DNA of 64,000 nucleotides. It comes from Spirosoma fluviale. Its GTDB lineage: Bacteria > Bacteroidota > Bacteroidia > Cytophagales > Flexibacteraceae. The DNA lies in contig CAMCXM010000001.1 in the NCBI GenBank assembly GCA_945883425.1, forward strand, positions 1 through 64,000, written 5' to 3'. A program made the position numbers and the translations under genes. A model generated the notes under the pieces. The model was given only the letters and a program-made list of their open reading frames with translations. It was not told the origin of the DNA and ran no database searches. Of this stretch, positions 9,985 to 18,608 are shown piece by piece (the stretch's first letter is position 1; the number at the start of each line of letters is the position of its first letter).

Positions 9985-10686
9985 CTATTTCTCTTTGCGG
10001 AGCTTTTCTACTTCGTTCCAGTTGATGAGCTGGTAAAATGCGGCCACATAGTCGGCCCGCTTATTGAAGTATTTGAGGTAATAGGCATGTTCCCAAACGT
10101 CTATTCCAGCGAGGGGCTTTCCTTGAACGATTCCGTCAATTTTCATGAGGGGATTGTCCTGATTGGCAGTTGATGTGATAAACAACCTGCCATCGGGTGC
10201 TTTGCACAGCCATGCCCAGCCGGAACCAAAACGATCAACGGCCGTTTTCTGAAAATTCACCATAAAGCCTTCCACTGAATCGAAATAGGTGATGATCTCA
10301 ATCTCCAGTTCCGGTGGCATTTTGGATGTTCCCGGTTTGGTGAGAGTTTTCCACATCAGGCTGTGGTTGAAATGACCGCCACCATTGTTCCGGATGGTTT
10401 TGTTTTCACCGGCATACTTGGCCAGAAGGTCTTCCAGATTCTTGTACTCAAACTTTCCCTTCGCCAATTCCGCATTCAGTTTTTCCACATAGGCCGCATG
10501 GTGTTTCGAATAGTGAATCTCCATCGTCCTTGCATCAATCATCGGCTCCAGATCGGAATAGGCATAGGGCAGTTTGGGAAGAACAAAGGGTTCAACAGCA
10601 GCCAATGTCTGAATCGATTGAGCGGGATTGATCAGACTAAGGCCCGCAAGGCCAAGTCCGGATTTGAGGAAGTCACGTTTTTTCAT
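9985..10686 (-). CDS. Fe/Mn superoxide dismutase with exported N-terminus
   Basis: HYSKHHAAYVEKLN, NNGGGHFNHSLMW, DVWEHAYYLKYFNKRADY; N-terminus MKKRDFLKSGLGLAGLSLI. Confidence 0.94.
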   Translation of the reverse strand: MKKRDFLKSGLGLAGLSLINPAQSIQTLAAVEPFVLPKLPYAYSDLEPMIDARTMEIHYSKHHAAYVEKLNAELAKGKFEYKNLEDLLAKYAGENKTIRNNGGGHFNHSLMWKTLTKPGTSKMPPELEIEIITYFDSVEGFMVNFQKTAVDRFGSGWAWLCKAPDGRLFITSTANQDNPLMKIDGIVQGKPLAGIDVWEHAYYLKYFNKRADYVAAFYQLINWNEVEKLRKEK

Positions 10687-10797
10687 CTGGAAAGGATAAG
10701 TGAAGCCGTAAAAGTAGGAAAGCAGACGGATCAACCCACTTTGATGAAATATTTTTGTAAAAATGGTAAGGATTTCTGCCGCCAAAAGTGCATTTGG

Positions 10798-12192
10798 CTA
10801 TTCTCCCAAAGAAAGAAACACCTCCTGGCCCTCCTCTGATGAGCAAATAATCAGACAAGGAATTCCGGAAGAAAACGGCATCTGTATTTCCCCGGGCGGC
10901 ATGTCGAAGAACGGTATCATTTCTTTACCGGCCAGGTCGCTGATCCGGATCCGGAGGGGACTTTGGCTGGGCGAAATCCTTTCGATGCGGAGACTTTGAC
11001 CCGCCCTTCCGACCCGGAGCTGCGGGTTTTGACCGGACTTTTTTTTTACAGCGGTGGTTGTCCCGAACAACCATTTGATACCGTCCTTCACCTGGGCACT
11101 CCAGAATCCTTCGCTGTGGGTTCCGCCGGTGACCACTTTTTTGAACATCTGAGAGGAAGGCATTCCGTCATTGAGCAGATCCTGGTAACAGGCATTCATA
11201 TCCGGTACCATATCGGGATCGCCTTCGTTGGTTCCACAGACCCAATAGATGCGACTGTTTACAGGCTGTGGCTGAGCAAGACAAAACTGACGGAGACTGT
11301 CAGAAAACCAAAGAGAAGGACTAAAAATCAGGGCTTTTGAAAAGATGTTCGGATACGCGTAGGCCATGAACAGACTTTCCACACCACCGAGCGAACTTCC
11401 CCCGATTCCGGTATTGGCCACATCGGACAGTGTGCGAAAACGTGAGTCGATCAGAGGTTTGACGGTTTCGACAACGGCCTGGGCATAATTTTCGCCGGTT
11501 CCTCCGCCATAGGTTGGGTGCCGGAAAGGCGTGAGTTCCGTGAGCCGGTCTCCGCCGCCGTTGTCAATACCGACCGCAATGATGGGTTGCCATCCGGCCA
11601 GTTGTTCGAGTTGCAAAAGGGCTTCGTCCACTTTCCATTCGCCGGCAAATGATGTGGCGGCATCGAATACGTTCTGTCCGTCGTGCATGTACAAAACGGG
11701 GTAGCGTTCGGATCCGTTGGGATCGTACTGTGATGGCAGGCAGACCCAGATGCGACGGTATCGTTTGAGGGCTTTGAGCCAGACCTGCGACGACAATATC
11801 TGAACGCCGGCAGTTCCGGTGTGGGTGCCTTTGGTGTCGGCCCAGTCGGCCACCTGAATGGTGACTTCACTGCCTGCTGTATTGGAACTGGTGCGGTTGG
11901 CGATGTCGAGTCCGGAAGCGGAAACTTCTACGGAGGCCCAGTTGCCACGGGTTACTTTGTATTGAAGTTCGGCGAGGGAGGTTTGAATGCGTGCCTGCCA
12001 TTGTCCGCCTGCATTTTTGCGAAAACGGAAAGCGGTGTCTCTGGGATTCCAGTTGTTGAAATTTCCTGCGAGGAAAATTGTGTCGAGTTCGGGTGTGTAT
12101 TTGGCCGGAAGGGATTGGAGAGAGATCAAAACCTGTGAACTTCCCTTCAGGGAGAAAAGACAGATAAGAAAACAGGTAAGGAATATCCGCAT
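10798..12192 (-). CDS. Secreted esterase-D-like alpha/beta hydrolase with N-terminal starch-binding-like domain and T9SS-like tail
   Basis: IFLAGNFNNWNPRD (CBM20/48-like), RRIWVCLPSQYDPNGSERYPVLYMHDGQNVFD, GIGGSSLGGVES; signal peptide at MRIFLTCFLICLFS. Confidence 0.85.
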   Translation of the reverse strand: MRIFLTCFLICLFSLKGSSQVLISLQSLPAKYTPELDTIFLAGNFNNWNPRDTAFRFRKNAGGQWQARIQTSLAELQYKVTRGNWASVEVSASGLDIANRTSSNTAGSEVTIQVADWADTKGTHTGTAGVQILSSQVWLKALKRYRRIWVCLPSQYDPNGSERYPVLYMHDGQNVFDAATSFAGEWKVDEALLQLEQLAGWQPIIAVGIDNGGGDRLTELTPFRHPTYGGGTGENYAQAVVETVKPLIDSRFRTLSDVANTGIGGSSLGGVESLFMAYAYPNIFSKALIFSPSLWFSDSLRQFCLAQPQPVNSRIYWVCGTNEGDPDMVPDMNACYQDLLNDGMPSSQMFKKVVTGGTHSEGFWSAQVKDGIKWLFGTTTAVKKKSGQNPQLRVGRAGQSLRIERISPSQSPLRIRISDLAGKEMIPFFDMPPGEIQMPFSSGIPCLIICSSEEGQEVFLSLGE

Positions 12193-12327
12193 ACAGTCCG
12201 ATGGTTGAAACGGTGGTAAAGGTACCCACCCGCCGGAAATGAAAAAACTCCCGTGAGAGGGAGTTTGCAGAATCTGACAGGAACCTGAGCCTGAAACCAA
12301 AATGGTTTCAAGGTCTTTTGTATCCGA

Positions 12328-12504
12328 TTAGTGTTGTTTCAGAATAACCGGCTTCAAAAACTTTAGTGCCGAATAGGCCCAAACGACCGTTTTCGAACCT
12401 GTTTTCTGCGCCATTGGTTGATCTTCCTGTGTGAATGATCCATAGACCAACACCGTACAGCAGGTGGCCAGAACCAGGATCAGAAGGAAAAGGAACTTTT
12501 TCAT
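12328..12504 (-). CDS. Small secreted/membrane peptide
   Basis: MKKFLFLLILVLATCCTVLVYGSFTQ... signal-like N-terminus. Confidence 0.5.
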   Translation of the reverse strand: MKKFLFLLILVLATCCTVLVYGSFTQEDQPMAQKTGSKTVVWAYSALKFLKPVILKQH

Positions 12505-12737
12505 GTGAGCGATCATAGTGCAGCAAAGTAGAAATTTTTAGCGACACCGTCCTTGTAAAAGGTTGCCGGACCGTCGGATTTTTCCCTTGAGATGCGCTTA
12601 CACGGAAGTGAACTGCAAAAGGTTTCGGAGGATTATGGATTTTTTACGAAAATTCTGATTTGTCATCCACCGGTCATTTCCTTTGACTTTTTAGTTTTCA
12701 CTTCCTCCTTTTTCTGATCTCTCCGACCTGCACTCAT

Positions 12738-12765
12738 CTGCGAATATAAAATCCCATATTCGCAG
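12738..12765. promoter_or_regulatory. 28-bp palindrome 1 (candidate operator)
   Basis: CTGCGAATATAAAATCCCATATTCGCAG, perfect 10-bp arms. Confidence 0.75.
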
Positions 12766-12777
12766 GAAATCGATTTG

Positions 12778-12805
12778 CTGCGAATATAAATTTTTATATT
12801 TGCAG
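12778..12805 (+). promoter_or_regulatory. 28-bp palindrome 2 overlapping a Bacteroidota promoter
   Basis: CTGCGAATATAAATTTTTATATTTGCAG; TTTG (12774-12777) - 17 nt - TATATTTG (12795-12802) fits the TTTG/TAnnTTTG consensus. Confidence 0.75.
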
Positions 12806-12832
12806 CAATGATGGAATTCTGAATACTTCAAA

Positions 12833-13966
12833 ATGGATATACGAAGCTTTAAATCAGGCGTTTTCAGAAAACAATATGAGTATAGAAGCTTTACTCCGGA
12901 GCTGATTGATCATCAATGGATCATCAGTGAGCCAAAAGTGAATCAGTTGTTAAGTCAGGCCGACCGGAAGTTGGGAGAACTGAATGCATTTTCCTTTCTG
13001 ATACCGGATGTTGATTTTTTCATCAAAATGCACATCGCCAAAGAAGCGACGCTGAGCAGCCGAATTGAAGGGACCCAAACCAGCTTTGATGAGGCCATCC
13101 AAAAAGAAGATTATATCAACCCGGAGAAAAAAGATGATTGGCAGGAAGTTCACAATTACATCGATGCCATGAACTTTGCGATTCAACAATTGGATTCCCT
13201 TCCATTGAGTAATCGTTTGCTAAAAGATACACACCGGAAGTTGCTCTCTGGAGTTCGTGGAACACATAAACAACCGGGTGATTTCCGGCTGAGTCAAAAC
13301 TGGATTGGAGGTGCATCTCTCAAAGATGCTGCTTTTATTCCTCCCCATTTCTCTGAAATTCCGGACCTGATGAGTGATCTGGAAAAATTCCTGAACAACG
13401 AAGATTTATATGTACCTCCACTTATTAAGGTAGCGCTCGCACATTACCAGTTCGAAACCATCCACCCTTTTTTGGATGGGAATGGTCGACTGGGCAGGCT
13501 TCTGATCACCTTATATCTGGTGAGCAACCAAATCCTAAGCAAGCCCACCTTGTATCTATCCGATTTTTTCGAACGAAACCGAAATCTGTACTATGACAAT
13601 CTGATGTTGGTAAGAACACGTGATGATTTGACTCAATGGATCACCTTTTTCCTCGTTGGAGTTTTGGAGACCGCTCAGAATTCAATCAATACATTTCATT
13701 CTATCCTTGCTTTACGAAAAGCAGTAGAAGAAGGCAAAATCATCACTCTGGGTAAAAGAGCTCCTCTTGCGATGAAACTATTGAAGTATCTGTACACAAA
13801 ACCGATCGTCGATGCCAATGAAGTGTCGGAATACCTGGAGGTAACCATCTCAACTTCGCATCGGCTGATTCAAGACTTACAACGACTGGAAATCCTTCAG
13901 GAGCAGACAGGCTTTAAGCGAAACCGGATTTTCATTTTTGAAGACTACCTTAAGCTATTCAGATAA
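12833..13966 (+). CDS. Fic family protein, class II, with C-terminal winged helix-like region
   Basis: HPFLDGNGRLGR Fic motif; SSRIEGTQ inhibitory-helix motif N-terminal to it; C-terminal ANEVSEYLEVTISTSHRLIQDLQRLEIL wHTH-like. Confidence 0.95.
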   Translation: MDIRSFKSGVFRKQYEYRSFTPELIDHQWIISEPKVNQLLSQADRKLGELNAFSFLIPDVDFFIKMHIAKEATLSSRIEGTQTSFDEAIQKEDYINPEKKDDWQEVHNYIDAMNFAIQQLDSLPLSNRLLKDTHRKLLSGVRGTHKQPGDFRLSQNWIGGASLKDAAFIPPHFSEIPDLMSDLEKFLNNEDLYVPPLIKVALAHYQFETIHPFLDGNGRLGRLLITLYLVSNQILSKPTLYLSDFFERNRNLYYDNLMLVRTRDDLTQWITFFLVGVLETAQNSINTFHSILALRKAVEEGKIITLGKRAPLAMKLLKYLYTKPIVDANEVSEYLEVTISTSHRLIQDLQRLEILQEQTGFKRNRIFIFEDYLKLFR

Positions 13967-13985
13967 TCTTCCGGCAAGCGGATCA

Positions 13986-14087
13986 CCTTTTTCTGATCTC
14001 CCCAAACCTGCACTCATCTGCGAATATAAAATCCCATATTCGCAGGAAATCGATTTGCTGCGAATATAAATTTTTATGTTCGCAGCA
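13986..14087 (+). repeat. Downstream copy of ~100-bp direct repeat flanking the Fic gene
   Basis: Same two 28-bp palindromes at 14018-14045 and 14058-14085; -7 box changed to TATGTTCG. Confidence 0.95.
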
Positions 14088-14304
14088 AAACCCCAATTCT
14101 GAGCCAGAATCGTACTTTCCGAAAAACCCACTTTATCCGGAATGATCCGAAAACCAGCAAGCCACCCCAACCCAAAAATCATCCCTTTGAACGTCGAACC
14201 TTCAACTTTACACCACCTCCCATTATTTTTCTTCCAAACCTTCGGATTCGGTCCGGCCCTTCCTATTTTTGCCGGTTCGTCGTCGTATTAACAAACACCG
14301 GTCC

Positions 14305-16542
14305 ATGAAATCGTACTTAGATCAACTGAATGAGGTCCAGAGAAAAGCCGTAACCCACAGCCAGGGTCCCATTATGATCATTGCCGGAGCCGGTTCCGGT
14401 AAAACAAGGGTTCTTACGTACCGGATTGCTCACCTGCTTTCGCTTGGTGTGGAGCCGTACAACGTGCTGGCCCTCACCTTTACCAACAAAGCCGCCAAAG
14501 AAATGCGCAACCGGATCGAGGCCCTCGTCGGTTCGCAGGCCCGGAGTTTATGGATGGGAACATTCCACTCGGTGTTTGCCAAAATCCTGCGGTCCGAAGC
14601 CCCGAAAATCAACTACCCTTCCAACTTCACCATTTACGACAGCGACGATTCCAAGTCCCTCATCCGTGGCATTCTCAAGGAGATGGGGCTGGATGACAAA
14701 ACCTACAAACCCAACCAGATTCTGGCCCGGATTTCGTCCGCCAAAAACCGACTGATCGGCTGGGAACAATATTCCAAAGACGCCGAACTGGTGCTCGAAG
14801 ACGAAGCCAGCGGCCGGCCGCAGACCGCCAAAATCTACCAGATGTACCAGACCCGGGCCTTCCGTTCCGGTGCGATGGATTTTGATGATCTGTTGTTCAA
14901 CACCAATGTGCTCTTTCGTGACCACATCGATGTGCTCAACAAGTATCAACAGAAGTTCCATTATGTGCTGGTGGATGAGTATCAGGATACCAACCTTTCG
15001 CAGTACCTCATTGCCCGAAAACTGGCAGCGGTTCGTCGCAACATCTGCGTGGTGGGCGATGATGCGCAGAGTATTTACGCCTTCCGGGGCGCCGACATTC
15101 AGAACATCCTCAATTTTGAAAAGGATTACCCCGATGTGGAGATTTTCCGCCTCGAGCAAAACTACCGCTCCACCGGAAACATTGTGGAAGTAGCCAACTC
15201 GGTGATCCGCCACAACAAGGCCCAGCTGAAGAAAAATGTGTGGACTTCCAACGTAACCGGCGAGCCGATCGACCTGCTCAAAGCCGAAAGCGACAACGAA
15301 GAAGCCCGCATGGTGGCCTCGTCTATTTTTGAGGAAAAAGTTTCCAACAGTTTAAAGAACAAGGACTTCGCCATTCTATACCGGACCAACGCCCAGTCCC
15401 GTCCGCTGGAAGAGGCCTTACGAAAACTGAACCTCCGCTACCGGATCATCGGTGGGTTGTCGTTTTACGAGCGGAAGGAAGTGAAAGATCTGATGGCCTA
15501 TCTCCGGTTGGCGGTGAACCCCAACGACGAGGAGGCATTCAAGCGGGTAATCAACTATCCCAAGCGTGGAATCGGCGATACCACACTGGCCAAGATCATG
15601 GTGATTGCCAATGAAAATGGCGTGCCTGTCTGGGATGTGGTGTCGAACATCAAGCACGCGTTGCAGGGAAAAATCGTAGGTGAAATTGAATCGTTCGCCA
15701 ACCTGATCAAGAGTTTTTCACTTCTGGCGACGGCGAAAAATGCCTTTGAAGTGGTGGACCATGTGGCCAAAGCATCGGGCATTGTGAGGGAACTGACGGC
15801 GGACAAAACCATCGAAGGCATTGGCCGCTACGAAAACATCCAGAGTTTGCTGTCGGGCGTGCAGCAGTTTGTAAACGACCCGGAAGTGGAGGACAAAAGT
15901 CTGGCTTTGTACCTGCAGGATGTAGCCTTGCTGACAGACGAAGACCGGAATAAAAACGACGACGATTCCATCACCCTGATGACCATACACGGAAGCAAAG
16001 GGCTGGAGTTTAAGAACGTGTTCATTGTAGGGCTGGAAGAAGAATTGTTTCCATCGATGATGATGACCGGAAGCCGGGAAGACCTGGAAGAAGAGCGCCG
16101 TCTGTTTTATGTGGCAGTAACCCGGGCCGAGAAAAAACTGACCTTATCGTATGCCGTGAGCCGGTTCCGATTCGGGACGGTGCGGATGATGGAGCCCAGC
16201 CGGTTTATCAACGAAGTGGACCCGAAATACCTCAATGTGGCCAGCAAGTTTAAGGTGGAAGAGCAGCCCAACTTCAAGTTTGCTGACCAGTTTAAGCGGC
16301 CAACGGCGAAGAACGCACCGCCTGTTCCTCAGATTGTGAGCCATACGCCTTCGCCCGATTTTAAGGCCACCGATGTATCGCAGCTCCGTCAGGGCCAACG
16401 GGTGGAGCACCAGAAATTCGGCTTTGGCACGATTGCGGAACTGGACATTGCGAGTCCGGATAAAAAGGCCCGGATTCAGTTCGACAAAAACGGGGAGAAA
16501 ACGCTGATCCTCAGTTTTGCCAAGCTGATGGTGCTGAATTAG
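14305..16542 (+). CDS. UvrD/PcrA-type ATP-dependent DNA helicase
   Basis: LNEVQRKAVTHSQGPIMIIAGAGSGKTRVLTYRIAHL; VDEYQDTN; TIHGSKGLEF; VAVTRAEKKL. Confidence 0.97.
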   Translation: MKSYLDQLNEVQRKAVTHSQGPIMIIAGAGSGKTRVLTYRIAHLLSLGVEPYNVLALTFTNKAAKEMRNRIEALVGSQARSLWMGTFHSVFAKILRSEAPKINYPSNFTIYDSDDSKSLIRGILKEMGLDDKTYKPNQILARISSAKNRLIGWEQYSKDAELVLEDEASGRPQTAKIYQMYQTRAFRSGAMDFDDLLFNTNVLFRDHIDVLNKYQQKFHYVLVDEYQDTNLSQYLIARKLAAVRRNICVVGDDAQSIYAFRGADIQNILNFEKDYPDVEIFRLEQNYRSTGNIVEVANSVIRHNKAQLKKNVWTSNVTGEPIDLLKAESDNEEARMVASSIFEEKVSNSLKNKDFAILYRTNAQSRPLEEALRKLNLRYRIIGGLSFYERKEVKDLMAYLRLAVNPNDEEAFKRVINYPKRGIGDTTLAKIMVIANENGVPVWDVVSNIKHALQGKIVGEIESFANLIKSFSLLATAKNAFEVVDHVAKASGIVRELTADKTIEGIGRYENIQSLLSGVQQFVNDPEVEDKSLALYLQDVALLTDEDRNKNDDDSITLMTIHGSKGLEFKNVFIVGLEEELFPSMMMTGSREDLEEERRLFYVAVTRAEKKLTLSYAVSRFRFGTVRMMEPSRFINEVDPKYLNVASKFKVEEQPNFKFADQFKRPTAKNAPPVPQIVSHTPSPDFKATDVSQLRQGQRVEHQKFGFGTIAELDIASPDKKARIQFDKNGEKTLILSFAKLMVLN

Positions 16543-16767
16543 AACCGGCATTCTTCTTTCGTTTCTTTTCCATCCGCGGAAACAGCCTACACAATCTTCA
16601 ACCAAAACAGCGACAGCCTACATTCGCAGGTGGCATGTTTGGGATCAGTAGAAAAACCTGGGAATTGGATTCTATTGGTGCCTGAGCAGGAATCCAACTA
16701 CATAACTTGAAATATCCGGATAAGGTAGTTGCTGGTTTTGCGAACGAACATCGTTTCAAATAATTTT

Positions 16768-17020
16768 TACCCCAGCGGGGTATCATGTCAATAGAGCAGA
16801 CCAACCGCACAATCATCGGCTCCAGTGGAGCCATATGTTTTATTTCCCAATTCAAATGGTCAATACCTATTCCCAACTCTATCACCATTTGGTTTTTGCG
16901 GCAGATGGAAACCAATGCCTTATTCAAACCAGAATATTTGTTTGAACCTGTAACATGACGCACCTACGGAGCTTGTTATCTTGTTTTTATTCTCTACTGA
17001 CATTGGGCACCGCTGGTGCC
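16768..17020. mobile_element. IS200/REP-like remnant bounded by inverted hairpins
   Basis: Inverted 30-bp ends (rc of 16768-16797 resembles 16991-17020: CTCTAYTGACAT...CCGCTGG...); hairpins TACCCC-AGC-GGGGTA, GGCTCC-AGT-GGAGCC, GGCACC-GCT-GGTGCC; internal stub MVNTYSQLYHHLVFAADGNQCLIQTRIFV* resembles a Y1 transposase N-terminus. Confidence 0.65.
16856..16945 (+). pseudogene. N-terminal remnant of IS200/REP-type (Y1) transposase
   Basis: MVNTYSQLYHHLVFA... matches the usual MANTYTQLYIHLVFAV-type start; stops after 29 codons. Confidence 0.6.
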
Positions 17021-17091
17021 AAAAAAGTAAATCAATTCTCTTCCATCCCCAGAAAAATCTTGTGACCCCATGTTTGCAGGATTTGCATGAG

Positions 17092-17185
17092 GGACAGCAG
17101 CGGTAGCCCGGACGGAGCGCAGCGACGGAGGACTACAAGCGAATGGCCCGACGGCGACGACAGGAGCCGGCATGCCCGACGACTC
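17092..17185. other. GC-rich intergenic segment, candidate structured RNA or repeat
   Basis: GGGACAGCAGCGGTAGCCCGGACGGAGCGCAGCGACGGAGGACTACAAGCGAATGGCCCGACGGCGACGACAGGAGCCGGCATGCCCGAC in an otherwise AT-rich intergenic gap with no ORF. Confidence 0.4.
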
Positions 17186-17261
17186 TTTACCTGGCGCTGA
17201 AGACGACAGGCATTTAGCCCCTGCCTGGCCGGATTTTCAACAAGTTTTGGATGGTTCCGCT

Positions 17262-17316
17262 GAATTCTGAATTCCTAATTCCTAATTCCTAATTTTTAAT
17301 TCTTAATTCTTAATTC
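17262..17316. repeat. TTCCTAATT/TTCTTAATT short tandem repeats overlapping purD stop
   Basis: Degenerate 8-9 bp tandem copies; purD stop codon lies inside. Confidence 0.8.
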
Positions 17317-18596
17317 CCCCAAACGTCTTTTCCCACATCCCTCCGATACTGCATTCCCCGGAAACGGACGGCCTCCACGAGCGCATAGGCCTGAGACAGC
17401 GCTTCTTCCGGACGGGCACCCATTCCGGTACAAGACGCTACCCGACCGCCGGATGTCACCAGGATTCCGTCCTTTTGAACGGCGCCGGCGAGGTAGATTT
17501 TTCCGTTGGCGGCTGATTCGGAGATTTCCATCGCATCGCCTTTGGCTGGCGTGTCTGGATAATGTTCGGCACACAATACGATGGTGGCCACCGCCATATT
17601 TTTTACCTGAATGGGATGCTGATCCAGGGTTTGGTCACGGACAGAAAGAAAGGCGGGAACCAGATCGCCTTCGATTCTATTGAGAATGGTCTGCGTTTCC
17701 GGATCGCCGAGGCGTGCATTGAATTCGATCACGAAGGGTTCATCGCCCACCTTCATCAATCCCACAAACAAAAAGCCTTTGTAGTGCAATCCTCTTTTCT
17801 GTAAGGTTTGAAACAAGGGTTTCAGCACCCGGTCTTCCACCTTTTGCCGGAACACATTGTCCACAAACGGAACCGGTGAAACGGAACCCATTCCACCCGT
17901 ATTCGGACCCTTGTCGCCATCAAAAATACGTTTATAGTCTTTCGCTTCGGGCAGCAACTGGTAGTGGATGCCATCGCACAGCGCAAACATCGACACCTCG
18001 ATTCCGTCGAGAAACTCTTCCACCAGCACCGACGAATTTTGGTCGCCAAATACACTGTCCTTCAACACCGAAGCCGAAAAATCAATCGCTTCCTGGTGCG
18101 AGGTGCACACGGCCACGCCTTTTCCGGCCGCCAGTCCATCGGCTTTGATCACCACCGGCAAGGCATGCTGCTGAATATAGTGTTCCAGTTCTTCCCAATC
18201 TGCAACAGTAAAAACCCTCGCTCCGGCTGTGGGAATGCCGGCTTCCTGCATGATCTGCTTGCTGAAATCCTTGCTTCCTTCCAGTGCTGCACAGGCCTGA
18301 TCGGGTCCGATCACGTGCACCGTCCGGAAAAACGGATCGGCATGGTGCTGCAGAAAATCCACAAATCCATCCACCAGTGGCTGTTCCGGACCCACCACCA
18401 CCAGCTCCAGATTTCGTTCGAGGATGTTGCTGGCCAGTGTTTCAAAGTCGGACAGAGAAATGGGCAGATTCTCAAATTCGCGTTCGGTGCCACCGTTGCC
18501 CGGAGCGACAAACAGCTTCGAGATCAGTGGACTTTCAGACAGTTTATGGGCCAGGGCATGTTCACGTGCGCCGGAACCCAGAATGAGTGCGTTCAA
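17310..18596 (-). CDS. purD: Phosphoribosylamine--glycine ligase
   Basis: MNALILGSGAREHALAHKLSESP; VVIKADGLAAGKGVAVC; FNARLGDPETQ. Confidence 0.97.
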   Translation of the reverse strand: MNALILGSGAREHALAHKLSESPLISKLFVAPGNGGTEREFENLPISLSDFETLASNILERNLELVVVGPEQPLVDGFVDFLQHHADPFFRTVHVIGPDQACAALEGSKDFSKQIMQEAGIPTAGARVFTVADWEELEHYIQQHALPVVIKADGLAAGKGVAVCTSHQEAIDFSASVLKDSVFGDQNSSVLVEEFLDGIEVSMFALCDGIHYQLLPEAKDYKRIFDGDKGPNTGGMGSVSPVPFVDNVFRQKVEDRVLKPLFQTLQKRGLHYKGFLFVGLMKVGDEPFVIEFNARLGDPETQTILNRIEGDLVPAFLSVRDQTLDQHPIQVKNMAVATIVLCAEHYPDTPAKGDAMEISESAANGKIYLAGAVQKDGILVTSGGRVASCTGMGARPEEALSQAYALVEAVRFRGMQYRRDVGKDVWGN

Positions 18597-18608
18597 AAGG
18601 AAGGGATC

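Larger units (their letters stand above)
12707..12807 (+). repeat. Upstream copy of ~100-bp direct repeat flanking the Fic gene
   Basis: 67 nt identical (12731-12797 = 14011-14077) within a longer near-identical block. Confidence 0.95.

Noticed and set aside
12707-14087. Fic locus flanks as insertion-sequence terminal repeats
   Set aside because: The repeats are direct, contain operators and a promoter, and no transposase lies between them; a cassette or duplicated regulatory region fits better.
16598-16963. 121-aa minus-strand ORF
   Set aside because: Runs through the hairpin-bounded IS200-like remnant in antisense; the plus-strand transposase stub explains the region better.
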